A program made the translations under genes and the position numbers. Positions 7,882 to 17,517 of a stretch of 64,000 nt of DNA are shown here, piece after piece (position 1 is the stretch's first letter; each line of letters begins with the position of its first letter). The notes beneath the pieces are model-generated. The model was not told where the DNA came from. It worked only from the letters and a program-made list of their open reading frames with translations, and did no database searches. Source of the DNA: JAAYUJ01 sp963698165 (GTDB taxonomy: Bacteria > Desulfobacterota > Syntrophobacteria > Syntrophobacterales > Syntrophobacteraceae). Location of the stretch: the NCBI GenBank assembly GCA_963698165.1, contig CAVOPT010000012.1:185367-249366 (forward strand), written 5' to 3'.

Positions 7882-8025
7882 TTACGGTGTACCCTTTGGT
7901 GTACCAGTGCCGTCAGCCAAAGCGTAGCCCTCTCTCAGCTCGTCCTCGTCAATTTCAATGTAACGTGCTCTGGAATATCGTTGACAGCGTCCATCATAGC
8001 TGTTATCCAAAAACGATCGAAAGGC
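7882..8025 (-). pseudogene. Possible decayed ORF at the left end of the island
   Basis: A stop-free minus-strand stretch of 47 codons includes RARYIEIDEDELREGY and ends in GTGTPKGTP over the GGTGTACC sites. It has no start codon. It could be the C-terminal tail of a lost integrase gene, since such genes often end next to attachment sites, but I cannot assign a family. The rest of the 7839-8367 gap shows no further gene. Confidence 0.25.
7886..7905 (+). repeat. Paired GGTGTACC sites inside attL
   Basis: GGTGTACC occurs at 7886-7893 and 7898-7905, a 12-bp period, 47 bp inside the left attachment site. The same 8-mer pair occurs inside the right end. Such short direct repeats next to attachment sites are typical of integrase arm-binding sites. 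Confidence 0.5.
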
Positions 8026-8367
8026 TTATGCTTGTCACTAATTGCGCGTAATTTCACAAAGTTCCTCCGTGGCGTATGGAAAGTGATTCGATTTGCAGTG
8101 GAACACTACCGAAATGGTTTCAGTAAAGTCGACAAATTCGGCTCGCTAAGAAACTTTCTATCAAACAAAGAGCCAGCCCGAAAAACGAGCAAATGTGTAT
8201 TCGCTCTATCCATTTATCGTTGTCTCGTACACACAGCAACTCCAGACTAATGCGTGCTTCAACTTGTTTCTTTAAGGTGCTTGGCGGGAAGGGCATTATT
8301 GATTCTCTCATGAAATTACTCTTTATGAAACTTCCAACTAATAAACCATAGAAGGATGGGGAGTGAA

Positions 8368-11046
8368 ATGAAACACACATCAGCTATGATAATAGTATTA
8401 CTTGCTCTTACTTTAATTGTTTTTCATGTTGCGCCTGTTAACAGTGCCACGGTTCCTATTACTCCGGGTGAAACCTTATGCGGTGCAATCCTTCTCCCCT
8501 CGGGTGAGGATGGGTTCGAGTTTTACGGCAATGCTGGGGACCGAGTGGCCATAAATGCCGTGACAACCTCGGGAGCTTTAAACACCCAAATGGGCCTCGT
8601 TGCTCCGAGTGGTGCTTATGAAGCTGGCACTTCTTACGGGGACGACCAATTGAATTGGGTGCTCAGTGAGACAGGGCTTTACACCATCCTGGTCATGGAT
8701 GTTTGGCTCGGTGGCACGGGTGAATACTGTATCACATTGATGAAGATCCCCGGGACACTCTCTTCAACAGGCGATCCTGACGGTGGAGCCATTGCTTCCG
8801 GTCAAACCTTGAGCGGCACGATCAATACCGCCTCGGATATGGATGGGTTCCAGTTTTACGGCAATGCCGGGGACCGAGTGGCCATAAATGCCGTGACAAC
8901 CTCGGGAGCTTTAAACACCCAAATGGGCCTCATTGCTCCGAGTGGTGCTTATGAAGCTGGCACTTCTTACGGGGATGACCAATTGAATTGGGTGCTCAGT
9001 GAGACAGGGCTTTACACCATCCTGGTCATGGATGTTTGGCTCGGTAGTACGGGGGAATACTGTATCACATTGATGAAGATCCCCGGGACACTCTCTTCAA
9101 CAGGCGATCCTGACGGTGGAGCCATTGCTTCCGGTCAAACCTTGAGCGGTACAATCAATGCCGCCTCGGATATGGATGGGTTCCAGTTTTACGGCAATGC
9201 CGGGGACCGAGTGGTCATAAATGCCGTGACAACCTCGGGAGCTTTAAACACCCAAATGGGCCTCATTGCTCCGAGTGGTGCTTATGAAGCTGGCACTTCT
9301 TACGGGGACGACCAATTGAATTGGGTGCTCAGTGAGACAGGGCTTTACACCATCCTGGTCATGGATGTTTGGCTCGGTAGTACGGGGGGATACAATATCA
9401 GCCTGACAAAAATACCTTCCACCGTCCGACCCGGCATCTATGATCCCTCACCCACTGACAAATCGACCATAAGCAATCGAAACCCTGTTCTCTCCTGGGG
9501 CGCCGTGAGTGGTGCTTCGGGATACGATGTTTATTTCGGTAGCGACATCACTCAACCCCTAGCGCAGATCCCGGGCATCCCGGATAACTCTCTTCCATTG
9601 GCATCTTTGGAATATGAAAAGAGCTACTATTGGCATGTGGTGGCTCACACTAATGATGGAGATATAGAAGGACCATATTGGTGGTTCAAAGTAGCAGGGC
9701 AAACCGGTTCTCTGAGGGTAACGATCATTCCTCAGGCAGTGATTGATGCCGGAGCTCAATGGAGGGTGGACGGTGGGGCCTGGCAGAACAGCGGAGCCAC
9801 GCTTTCGGGTATTCCTGTTGGCCAGCACACGGTTGAATACAAAGATGTTACGGGCTGGATGAAGCCCTCAAACCAGTTGGTAACCATTGCTGTCGGGGAG
9901 AACACCACGGCAAGCGGAACCTACGCTACAGAGACCGGTTCCCTCACGGTAACGATCACCCCCCAGGCCGCAGTTAATGCCGGGGCCCAGTGGAGGGTGG
10001 ACGGAGGCTTATGGCAGAACAGTGGAGTGATTGTCTCTGGTCTCGGTATTGGTCAGCATATGTTGGAGTTTAAGGATTTGTACGGCTGGGCCAGGCCCGC
10101 GAATTATGCAGTGACCATTCTCAAAGACCAGACTGCAAAAACAACTGGAAACTATATCCTACCTCAATCTGCTGGCATGGTTGATTTCAACCGAGACGCA
10201 AGAGGAGATATCCTCTGGCGACACACGGGAGGGGCCTTCTACCTCTGGGAAATGGACGGCCTCATCGCCCAGACCGTCGGCTACATCCCACCCATCGACC
10301 CATCGTGGCAGGTGAATGCTCTCGGAGACTTCAACGGTGACGGGATGACCGACATCCTCTGGCGGCACACGGGAGGGATGCTCTACACTTGGATGATGAA
10401 CGGTGCGTCGGCCATCGGAGTTGGTTCTCCGGGGGCGGTGGATCTCTCATGGTCGGTGGTGGGTGCGGCAGACTTCGGCGGCGACGGGAAGGCCGACATC
10501 CTCTGGCGACACACCGGTGGGATGCTCTACCTCTGGGAGATGAACGGGATCTCGGCCCTGAAGGTCGCCTACATCCCTCCCATCGATGTTTCGTGGCAGG
10601 TTAAGGCTTTGGCCGACTTTAACGGCGACGGGAAGGCCGACATCCTCTGGCGACACACCGGAGGGATGCTCTACCTCTGGCTCATGGACGGTGCGTCGGC
10701 CATCGGAGTTGGTTCTCCAGGGACGGTGGGTATTTCATGGTCGGTGGTGGGCGCGGCCGACTTCGGCGGCGACGGGAAGGCCGACATCCTCTGGCGTCAC
10801 ACTGACGGGGCGCTCTACCTCTGGGAAATGGACGGGATCACGCCCATTAAAGTCGGCTACATCCCTCCCATCGATGTCTCGTGGCAGGTGAAGGACCTGG
10901 CCGACTTCAACGGTGACAGCAGGGCTGATATCCTCTGGAGGCACACGAACGGGGAGACCTTTGTATGGCTCATGGATGGGTTTACGAGCAAAGGCGGGGG
11001 GTCACTAGGCGTCGTCGATCCGAGCTGGCACATCGAGAACCGCTAA
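8368..11046 (+). CDS. Secreted multidomain protein: PPC, PEGA and ILWRHT repeats
   Basis: An 892-residue exported protein. The ATG at 8368 is preferred over 8356 because GGGGAG precedes it. An N-terminal signal peptide (MIIVLLALTLIVFHVAP, cleavage near NSA) is followed by three nearly identical 111-residue modules resembling bacterial pre-peptidase C-terminal domains (FYGNAGDRVAINAVTTSG). Next come a fibronectin-like segment (SPTDKSTISNRNPVLSWG), two PEGA domains (GAQWRVDGG...) and six FG-GAP/VCBS-like blades of about 47 residues with the core DGKADILWRHTGG. The blades probably form part of a beta-propeller. No catalytic domain is visible, so an adhesive or surface-binding role is inferred. 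It is cargo of the tRNA-Pro island. Confidence 0.85.
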   Translation: MKHTSAMIIVLLALTLIVFHVAPVNSATVPITPGETLCGAILLPSGEDGFEFYGNAGDRVAINAVTTSGALNTQMGLVAPSGAYEAGTSYGDDQLNWVLSETGLYTILVMDVWLGGTGEYCITLMKIPGTLSSTGDPDGGAIASGQTLSGTINTASDMDGFQFYGNAGDRVAINAVTTSGALNTQMGLIAPSGAYEAGTSYGDDQLNWVLSETGLYTILVMDVWLGSTGEYCITLMKIPGTLSSTGDPDGGAIASGQTLSGTINAASDMDGFQFYGNAGDRVVINAVTTSGALNTQMGLIAPSGAYEAGTSYGDDQLNWVLSETGLYTILVMDVWLGSTGGYNISLTKIPSTVRPGIYDPSPTDKSTISNRNPVLSWGAVSGASGYDVYFGSDITQPLAQIPGIPDNSLPLASLEYEKSYYWHVVAHTNDGDIEGPYWWFKVAGQTGSLRVTIIPQAVIDAGAQWRVDGGAWQNSGATLSGIPVGQHTVEYKDVTGWMKPSNQLVTIAVGENTTASGTYATETGSLTVTITPQAAVNAGAQWRVDGGLWQNSGVIVSGLGIGQHMLEFKDLYGWARPANYAVTILKDQTAKTTGNYILPQSAGMVDFNRDARGDILWRHTGGAFYLWEMDGLIAQTVGYIPPIDPSWQVNALGDFNGDGMTDILWRHTGGMLYTWMMNGASAIGVGSPGAVDLSWSVVGAADFGGDGKADILWRHTGGMLYLWEMNGISALKVAYIPPIDVSWQVKALADFNGDGKADILWRHTGGMLYLWLMDGASAIGVGSPGTVGISWSVVGAADFGGDGKADILWRHTDGALYLWEMDGITPIKVGYIPPIDVSWQVKDLADFNGDSRADILWRHTNGETFVWLMDGFTSKGGGSLGVVDPSWHIENR
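8511..9410 (+). repeat. Three 333-bp tandem repeats inside the first island gene
   Basis: The DNA unit beginning TGGGTTC at 8511, 8844 and 9177 repeats with an exact 333-bp period (111 codons) and very few differences, mostly silent or conservative. The near identity implies recent amplification or gene conversion. Confidence 0.9.
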
Positions 11047-11843
11047 AGCATGATGCCAACAGGTCCAACTAAAAGGGACATATCCCTGCAGATGGAGGGG
11101 AGTGGGATGCGCCGTACGAAGGCAACTCCTGCGGCTCTGTTCCCGGGTGCACTGCCGGTCTGGTACTTAAAGGCTGGAGGGCCGGCCGATCGTTGTGGAT
11201 GGGATGGTCGTCAGGGAATCTTTCAACGATCGACCCGAAATGGGGAACAGTGGCCCGCTCCGATTTCAAAGGTGACTACCGGTGTGCTATTCTGGTCGGA
11301 GTAGGAATCGGGGTTACCCCCGACCCCTTGTCTCGAACAATCTAGTCATATTGTGTGATCCGCAAGGAAAACCCTTCGACCCAGGTGAGTCACACGGTGT
11401 GCCCGCTTGATCGAACTCAATACACTTTCCTCCACACTGTGTATATGCGTGATGGAACCCCCGTAGGCAGTAGGCACTGATTCTATAAACGAAGCGCTAT
11501 ATAATGGCTCAACAAGATCAACGAGTGGAGCCCTTGCGAGGCCTCGGTTGATATGTTTTTGACACTCCAATACATTGTCAATCATTCTAGATCTTTTCGG
11601 TATGCATATACAGGGCTGCGGATTGAAAATCTGAATGAATTATAATGGAGTTGCCTCTAAGAAGGAGCAGTGATAAACAACAAATTGACTGGGTGCTCAT
11701 TGTGCTGCAGTGCCCACTTGGTGTCAACCCGGTCTGTAAGCTTTGACGGGGTGCGGCGATGGGCGGGCTCAACGTCTGCGTCCGCTTATTGTGTCTTCAA
11801 TAGGGGACCACACTCGTAGTTGTAAAGGCAGGGAGACAGAATC
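11047..11843. other. Island intergenic region between the two repeat proteins
   Basis: About 800 bp without a convincing gene. The first 250 bp (about 11053-11300) match the DNA that follows the second repeat-protein gene (about 13521-13765), including the shared CCAACTA, GCACTGCCGGTCT-like and AACAGTGGCCCGCTCCG blocks. A short hairpin TCGGGG/CCCCGA lies at 11308-11323. The remaining 500 bp are AT-rich with no ORF of note. A GGGAGA ribosome binding site for the next gene sits at about 11831. Confidence 0.6.
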
Positions 11844-13514
11844 ATGAGAAAATTACTTTTTTGTATGGTGATTAGTTTTTTAATAATTTCCCCTTCTATT
11901 ACACTTGCTGCAACTCTCCTCTACGATGACTTTAACGGAAATAGTGTAGATCCCGGGAAATGGCATATTCCAACCTGGACAGGGCCAGATGATGGAACAT
12001 TCGTGGGCCGAACTCAGTTCAGATGCACTCAAAATTCCCCGCTTCCGCCAATAATTAACGGCAACGTTATCATTGGGGTGGAAACTTATAATCCAACTGG
12101 GTTTTCTTTCTATGGAACAGATCTAATCAGTAATCAAGCTTTTCCTTTGGTGAAAGAGGTCCACATAACAGTGCGCGCTAGAATGGCTACATCTACACGA
12201 GGTATTGTGGGAGGTATCTTCTTATATGCGCTCAAGCCTGGAAGCAACACAATTCATGATGAAATCGGTTTTGAACTGCTCACTAATCTACCGTATGGAG
12301 CACTAACAAATATTTATGGTGACGAGCAACTTGGCACGGGACATCCACAATTCGTATCCTATGCTTCTGGATCGATAACTGACTACCACACATATGAGAT
12401 TAAATGGCAAGCAAACCAAGTATCCTGGTTTATTGATGGTAACCTTGTTCGGACAGCGACAAGTCATGTGCCGACTGGTGGACTACCTATGAATCTTCAC
12501 CTCAACATCTGGGTGCCTGATACGGGATGGCCTGAGGCATATGACCCCGGCATACAGCCCACGCCAAAGAAAGAGGCTAACCAGATTTTTGCGATGCATG
12601 TCGATTCAGTTAATGTACAGTCTATAGGTAATAATACAGATATCCTAGGAGACTTTAATGGGGATGGCCATGGAGATATTCTATGGCGACACACGGGCGG
12701 GGCCTCATACCTCTGGCTGATGGACGGCCTGACAGTGAAGGAATCTCACTACATCCCGCCCATCGATGTCTCGTGGCAGGTGAATGCCCTCGGCGATTTC
12801 AACGGTGACGGGAAAGCTGACATCCTATGGCGACACACAGGAGGGATGCTCTACATCTGGCTCATGGATGGAGGAAAGGTCATCGGCCTTGGCTCGCCGG
12901 GGACGGTGGATCTCTCATGGTCGGTGGTGGGCGCGGCCGACTTCGGCGGCGACGGGAAGGCCGACATCCTCTGGCGACACACGGGCGGGGCTTTCTACCT
13001 CTGGGAGATGAACGGAATCACGCCCCTGAAGGTGGGGTACATCTCCCCTATCGATGTCTCGTGGCAGGTGAAGGCGCTCGCCGACTTCAACGGCGACAGG
13101 AAATCGGACATCCTATGGAGGCACACCGACGGGATGCTCTACCTCTGGCTGATGGACGGAGGGACTGCGATCGGCCTTGGTTCTCCAGGGACCATCGACC
13201 TGTCATGGTCGATTGCCTCGCCGGCGGACTTCAACGGTGACAGCAGGGCGGACATCCTCTGGCGACACACGTCCGGATTGACGGCCATCTGGCAGATGGA
13301 CGGTCTCAAGCTGATCAACGTTGGGCTGCCCGGCGCGGTCGATCCCTCCTGGAGCGTCGCCGACGCATGCGACTTCAACCGTGACAGCAGGGCGGATATC
13401 CTCTGGCGCCACACGAGCGGGTTGACCTCCGGATGGCTGATGGACGGGTTCACGAGAATCCGCGAGGGGTCGCTGGGCGTCGTCGATCCGAGTTGGGAGA
13501 TCGAGAACCAGTAA
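11844..13514 (+). CDS. Secreted GH16-like domain with ILWRHT repeats
   Basis: A 556-residue protein with a signal peptide (MRKLLFCMVISFLIISPS, cleavage near LAA). Residues about 25-265 resemble a family 16 glycoside hydrolase/laminarinase-type jelly roll: LLYDDFNGNSVDPGKW, DYHTYEIKWQANQVSWFIDG and GLPMNLHLNIWVP. The usual catalytic ExDxE is E140-I-G142-F-E144 here, so the central Asp is glycine and activity is doubtful. Residues about 268-556 hold six ILWRHT blades like those of the first island protein, with stretches of identical DNA. It may bind or cleave beta-glucans outside the cell. The gene ends with a downstream region duplicated from the first gene. Confidence 0.82.
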   Translation: MRKLLFCMVISFLIISPSITLAATLLYDDFNGNSVDPGKWHIPTWTGPDDGTFVGRTQFRCTQNSPLPPIINGNVIIGVETYNPTGFSFYGTDLISNQAFPLVKEVHITVRARMATSTRGIVGGIFLYALKPGSNTIHDEIGFELLTNLPYGALTNIYGDEQLGTGHPQFVSYASGSITDYHTYEIKWQANQVSWFIDGNLVRTATSHVPTGGLPMNLHLNIWVPDTGWPEAYDPGIQPTPKKEANQIFAMHVDSVNVQSIGNNTDILGDFNGDGHGDILWRHTGGASYLWLMDGLTVKESHYIPPIDVSWQVNALGDFNGDGKADILWRHTGGMLYIWLMDGGKVIGLGSPGTVDLSWSVVGAADFGGDGKADILWRHTGGAFYLWEMNGITPLKVGYISPIDVSWQVKALADFNGDRKSDILWRHTDGMLYLWLMDGGTAIGLGSPGTIDLSWSIASPADFNGDSRADILWRHTSGLTAIWQMDGLKLINVGLPGAVDPSWSVADACDFNRDSRADILWRHTSGLTSGWLMDGFTRIREGSLGVVDPSWEIENQ

Positions 13515-13520
13515 GGGATG

Positions 13521-13765
13521 ATGCCGATAGTTCCAACTACAAGCGGCTTATCCGGACAGAAGTTAAGTATTCGAATGCGGAGCACGAAGGCACTCCGGCC
13601 GCTATTTTCCAAAGTGCGCTGCCGGTCTCATATCCAAAGGTTGCAACGCCGGCCGACGGCGCTAGGTGGGATGGTCGTCGGGGAGTCTGCTGACGATCGC
13701 CCCACTGAGGTGAACAGTGGCCCGCTCCGTCTGCAAAGGTCACTACCGGTGGGACATTCTTTTGC
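13521..13765 (+). repeat. Second copy of the post-gene repeat
   Basis: This non-coding stretch aligns with about 11053-11300 behind the first island gene. Gene plus downstream DNA were therefore duplicated as a unit, and the N-terminal domains then diverged or were swapped. Confidence 0.55.
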
Positions 13766-13824
13766 GGCCTGGGATTTGTGAATCCGTTTAGCTTTGCCTT
13801 CAATCGAAATAAGCATTGATCAGC

Positions 13825-13843
13825 GGTGTACCCCCGGTGTACC
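13825..13843 (+). repeat. Paired GGTGTACC sites inside attR
   Basis: GGTGTACC at 13825-13832 and 13836-13843, an 11-bp period, ending 57 bp before the right attachment site. They mirror the pair inside attL. Confidence 0.5.
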
Positions 13844-13900
13844 CTAAGCGTTCGCCCAAGATGTAACCAACGAATATTACAACAGAAAAAATTGGGGCTA

Positions 13901-13928
13901 GAGGTTCAAATCCTCTCGCCCCGACCAG
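13901..13928 (+). repeat. attR: duplicated 3' end of tRNA-Pro
   Basis: Identical over 28 bases to the end of the tRNA-Pro gene. The sequence upstream of it does not complete a tRNA, so this is the right junction of the island. Nothing else is seen between here and the antitoxin remnant. Confidence 0.85.
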
Positions 13929-14101
13929 CACAGCATAAGGATTTTGGGGCCGGTTCGTTGGGACCGGCTTCAACTGACGCCCTCCCACGCGCCCTCTACA
14001 ACGAATCCACCGCAGCCGAGCACGACCTGTGGCCGTATCCCACCGCGTGTCTCTCCCTGCTGGCAGTAAACCGGTTGTCATTCACCATACAGGGTGACCA
14101 T

Positions 14102-14360
14102 CTACCCAACTTTCAAAGCATGTCCCAGCTTCTTGGCCCTTGCTCCCGATGGTCGGCTTGCCGCTCTCCATTTCGGAAATGTGGCGCCGAGGAATCCCGG
14201 CCATATCGGAGATCGGCATGTCGCCAATGATTCTCAGGAGGCCGGCAATTTTGAGCTCATCCGACAAGGCAAAACCGCCGTATAGAATCAGTGCAAAGAT
14301 TTTTTTCTGATTTCCAGGTTCATGTTGAACAGGATAGGATCGAAGGTGTGTCAATCGCAA
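14102..14360 (-). pseudogene. Frameshifted XRE/HigA-like antitoxin remnant
   Basis: The minus strand encodes GIPRRHISEMESGKPTIG, the recognition helix region of small helix-turn-helix antitoxins. Right after it a shift to another frame restores AKKLGHALKVG and a stop at 14104-14102, matching the usual end of that domain. The upstream part (LSDELKIAGLL) is poorly conserved and no start is convincing. No toxin gene is visible beside it. Whether the shift is real decay or a sequencing error cannot be told. Confidence 0.5.
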
Positions 14361-14415
14361 CGGTCGGCTGGATATTTGTCACCATGGGAAGGCCGACGAA
14401 AGAAAGGAATCAATC

Positions 14416-14613
14416 GTGAAAATTCTGGATACCTTGAGGAAGCTCGGCATTTTGAGATTTGGCGCCAAAGCCGCTGTATACCGGGATGCCAAGTCGCGGC
14501 CCATCGAGTTCATGATGGACGATGTCTTCAACGCAGAGAAGGACCTGGTCGGCAAGAAATCCCACCTGGCAAAGGGTCGTCACTGGGGATCGGCCGGCAT
14601 GACAGACGAATGA
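14416..14613 (+). CDS. Small hypothetical protein
   Basis: A 65-residue ORF starting at GTG with AAAGGAA five bases before it. The first 45 residues (KILDTLRKLGILRFGAKAAVY, then DVFNAEKDLV) look like a genuine short cytosolic protein with an amphipathic N-terminal helix. The last 20 residues are less protein-like. It stands alone between the antitoxin remnant and maeB. I cannot assign a function. Confidence 0.4.
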   Translation: MKILDTLRKLGILRFGAKAAVYRDAKSRPIEFMMDDVFNAEKDLVGKKSHLAKGRHWGSAGMTDE

Positions 14614-15012
14614 TCCCCTCGCGCTGCTCTTGCCGAGACTGGAAGAGAGACAACGTCCAGCGAAAGAAGGCTTGACCTTCCTCGGGAGAGGATCCATCGA
14701 CGGGGACCTCCTGGGTTTCGAGCTCGCACACGGAAGGTTTGGCCACGAAGCGCCCATGAGTACGCCAGTCCCTGGCAGCGCCGCCTTCCACGGCGGCGCT
14801 GCGGGCCGGATCATATTTCGCTGGTTCCCGAAACCTCGCCTCCGCATCCCGGCCCATTACCCGGAAGCCTCCGCTCCGGACCGGTGAGGACTTCGATGAG
14901 TCCCTCGCCTCCTGGGGCGGGAATCCCCTGAAACACCTCGAGATACTTGGCGCGCCGATGATCCGCATGGCTGGGACTGCCCACGAAACAATAAGGATCG
15001 TCAGCCTCGGAC
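14614..15012. other. Gap downstream of maeB
   Basis: About 400 bp. Overlapping ORFs exist in several frames, but none has a start signal or recognisable motif. A GGCGGCGCTGCGG-rich palindrome (CCGCCTTCCACGGCGGCG, near 14780) could be part of a terminator. I see no supported gene. Confidence 0.4.
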
Positions 15013-17280
15013 TCATTTCCCTCCGTCGTGCTGCTGCGCGTCGATGACCGCCAGGGACGTCGTGTTGACGATGTCCTCCACATCGCAATTCCTCTGGAGC
15101 ACGTGGATCGCCTTGCTCGTTCCCGTGAGGATGGGTCCGATGGCCTTGGCTCCCGCCACCCTCTCCATGAGCTTGTAGGTAATATTGCCGGCATCCAGGT
15201 TCGGGAAAATCAGGACATTGGCCTTCCCCTTCAGTGAACTGAATCCGTAAGTATCCTTCAATATCTCGGGAACAACGGCCGTATCCGCCTGCATCTCACC
15301 GTCCACCATGAGCTCCGGGCGCCGTTCCTTGACGATCCGGGTGGCCTGTGCGACCTTCTCACTGAAGGGATGGCGCGTGCTCCCGAAATTGCTGAAAGAG
15401 AGCATGGCAACACGAGGCTTGATCTCCAGCAATCGCTTGACCATATCTGCGGCGCAGATGGCGATTTCCGCCAACTGTTCAGCCGAAGGATCGATATTGA
15501 CCGTCGTGTCGGCAAAGAACATGACGTCCTTGGGGAAGACCATCATGTAAAGCCCTGCTATCACAGACGTTTTGTCCTCGAGGGGAAGAGTCTGAAGTGC
15601 GGGGCGAATGGTCCTGGGGTAGTGTTTGTGGACACCTCCCACCAGGCCGTCGGCATCTCCCATCTTGACCATCATCGCCCCCAGATAGTTGCGGTCGGTA
15701 CGGAGGAGTTTTCTCGATTCCTGCAGGGTAATGCCTTTTCGGCAGCGCATCTCATGGAACTCCCGCACATATTCCTCCATGCGGGGAAAGTCCGCCGGGT
15801 CCGCTATTTCGGCACCGTCCAGTTCCAGGCCCAGGTCGGCGATCCTTTGCGCGATTTCCTTGCGGTCGCCCAGGAGGACGGGCTTGGCGATCTTTTCATC
15901 CAGAATGACCTGACAGGCGCGGAGGATCTTGGGTTCGTGACCTTCCAGGAAGACGATGCGCTTCGGATCCCGCTGTGCCCGGTGAATGATTCTGCGCATG
16001 ATTTCCTGCGCCCGCCCCAGCCTGCTCTCAAGGCTGTCCCGATAAGCGTCCCAGTCCGATATGGTCTTCCTCGCCACGCCTGAGTCCACGGCGGCCTTCG
16101 CCACCGCGGAGGCCTCCCGGAGGAGAACCCTGGGGTCGAAGGGCTTGGGGATGATGTAGTCGGGGCCAAACCGCAGGATCTGGCCTCCATAGGCCTTGAG
16201 AACCGAGTCGGGGATATCCTCCTTGGCCAGATCCGCCAGGGAACGCACCGCAGCGATTTTCATCTCGTCGTTGATGGCTCTCGCTCCCACATCCAAGGCG
16301 CCGCGGAAAATGAAGGGGAAACCCAAAACGTTGTTGACCTGGTTGGGGAAATCAGAGCGGCCGGTGGCCATGATCAGGTCATGGCGGACACTCACGGCCT
16401 CCTGGTAATCGATCTCCGGATCAGGATTGGCCATGGCGAACACGATGGGCTTCTCCGCCATGCTCCTGATCATCTCCTTGGTCACCACCCCGGCCACCGA
16501 AACTCCCGCGAACACGTCGGCGCCCTTCATGAGTTCGGCCAGTGTCATGGGATCCTCTCCATTGGCCAGCCTCTCCTTGTAAGGGTTCATGCCCTCCCGG
16601 CGTCCCCTGTATACCAACCCGTTTGAATCCACGAGATACAGGTTCTCGCGCCTTGCCCCCAGCTTGATGTAGAGCTCCGCGCAGGCGATTCCGGCCGAAC
16701 CGGCTCCAGAGAAGACAATTTTCACGTCGCCGATTTTCTTTTCCTGCAGTTCCAGAGCATTGAGGAGCGCAGCTCCCGATATGATGGCCGTCCCATGCTG
16801 GTCGTCATGAAAGACCGGAATGCTCATGAGCTCCTGCAGCCGCTCTTCGATGTAAAAGCATTCGGGAGCCTTGATGTCCTCCAGGTTGATGCCGCCGAAA
16901 GTGGGTTCAAGGAGCCTCACCGCTCGTATGAGCTCGTCCGGGTCATGGGTGTCCAGCTCGATGTCGAAGACGTCGATGTCGGCGAATCTCTTGAAAAGGA
17001 CTCCCTTGCCTTCCATGACCGGCTTTGCCGCGAGGGGCCCGATGTTTCCCAGGCCAAGGACGGCGGTGCCGTTGGTGATCACGGCAACGAGGTTTCCCTT
17101 GGCCGTGTACTCGAAGACCTTTTCAGGATCCCTCTCGATTTCCCGGCACGGCTCCGCAACGCCCGGCGTGTAGGCCATGGAAAGATCCCGCTGGGTGATG
17201 CAGGGTTTGGTGGACTTGACCTCGATTTTTCCGGGACGATCCTGCCTGTGATACATCAGGGCGTCTTCCTTACGAATCAT
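15013..17280 (-). CDS. maeB: NADP-type malic enzyme fused to a phosphotransacetylase-like domain
   Basis: A 755-residue MaeB-type enzyme that oxidatively decarboxylates malate to pyruvate. The malic enzyme part spans residues 1 to about 430, with the YTPGVAEPC and DIEL blocks, the catalytic region VFHDDQHGTAIISGAALLNAL, and the dinucleotide fold IVFSGAGSAGIACAE. The C-terminal part (about 430-755) is the phosphate acetyl/butyryltransferase-like domain (RIVFLEGHEPKILRACQVI; NYLGAMMVKMGDADGLVGG), which in known MaeB proteins is regulatory rather than catalytic. Length is normal for the fused type. It is monocistronic, 237 bp behind the hydrolase gene. It could feed pyruvate from C4 acids or run anaplerotically. 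Confidence 0.95.
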   Translation of the reverse strand: MIRKEDALMYHRQDRPGKIEVKSTKPCITQRDLSMAYTPGVAEPCREIERDPEKVFEYTAKGNLVAVITNGTAVLGLGNIGPLAAKPVMEGKGVLFKRFADIDVFDIELDTHDPDELIRAVRLLEPTFGGINLEDIKAPECFYIEERLQELMSIPVFHDDQHGTAIISGAALLNALELQEKKIGDVKIVFSGAGSAGIACAELYIKLGARRENLYLVDSNGLVYRGRREGMNPYKERLANGEDPMTLAELMKGADVFAGVSVAGVVTKEMIRSMAEKPIVFAMANPDPEIDYQEAVSVRHDLIMATGRSDFPNQVNNVLGFPFIFRGALDVGARAINDEMKIAAVRSLADLAKEDIPDSVLKAYGGQILRFGPDYIIPKPFDPRVLLREASAVAKAAVDSGVARKTISDWDAYRDSLESRLGRAQEIMRRIIHRAQRDPKRIVFLEGHEPKILRACQVILDEKIAKPVLLGDRKEIAQRIADLGLELDGAEIADPADFPRMEEYVREFHEMRCRKGITLQESRKLLRTDRNYLGAMMVKMGDADGLVGGVHKHYPRTIRPALQTLPLEDKTSVIAGLYMMVFPKDVMFFADTTVNIDPSAEQLAEIAICAADMVKRLLEIKPRVAMLSFSNFGSTRHPFSEKVAQATRIVKERRPELMVDGEMQADTAVVPEILKDTYGFSSLKGKANVLIFPNLDAGNITYKLMERVAGAKAIGPILTGTSKAIHVLQRNCDVEDIVNTTSLAVIDAQQHDGGK

Positions 17281-17517
17281 GCGAAGCTCTCCTCAAAGTT
17301 CTATGAAATTCAACTGATGCCGAGTCGCACCGCGATGTGGTCGAAAAAGGTTGCTGGAACGCATCAAAGGTCACCGACCACGCCGGCGCTTCAAAAAGGA
17401 AACCGCTTGACCTTATCATGCTCCCCACCTGAAAAAAACACGGACTTTGGTGCTCGGGTGTTCAGAAAGATTGAGAGCCTGTTGCAGAAGGGGATATTCC
17501 ACTCTTTCGCACAGGAA

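Noticed and set aside
13826..14230. 134-codon ORF across attR
   Set aside because: It includes the translated tRNA fragment and arm-like repeats; no start signal or motif.
14528..15088. 186-codon minus-strand ORF behind maeB
   Set aside because: It begins inside the maeB C-terminus in another frame, has no start signal, and its composition follows GC skew rather than protein-like order.
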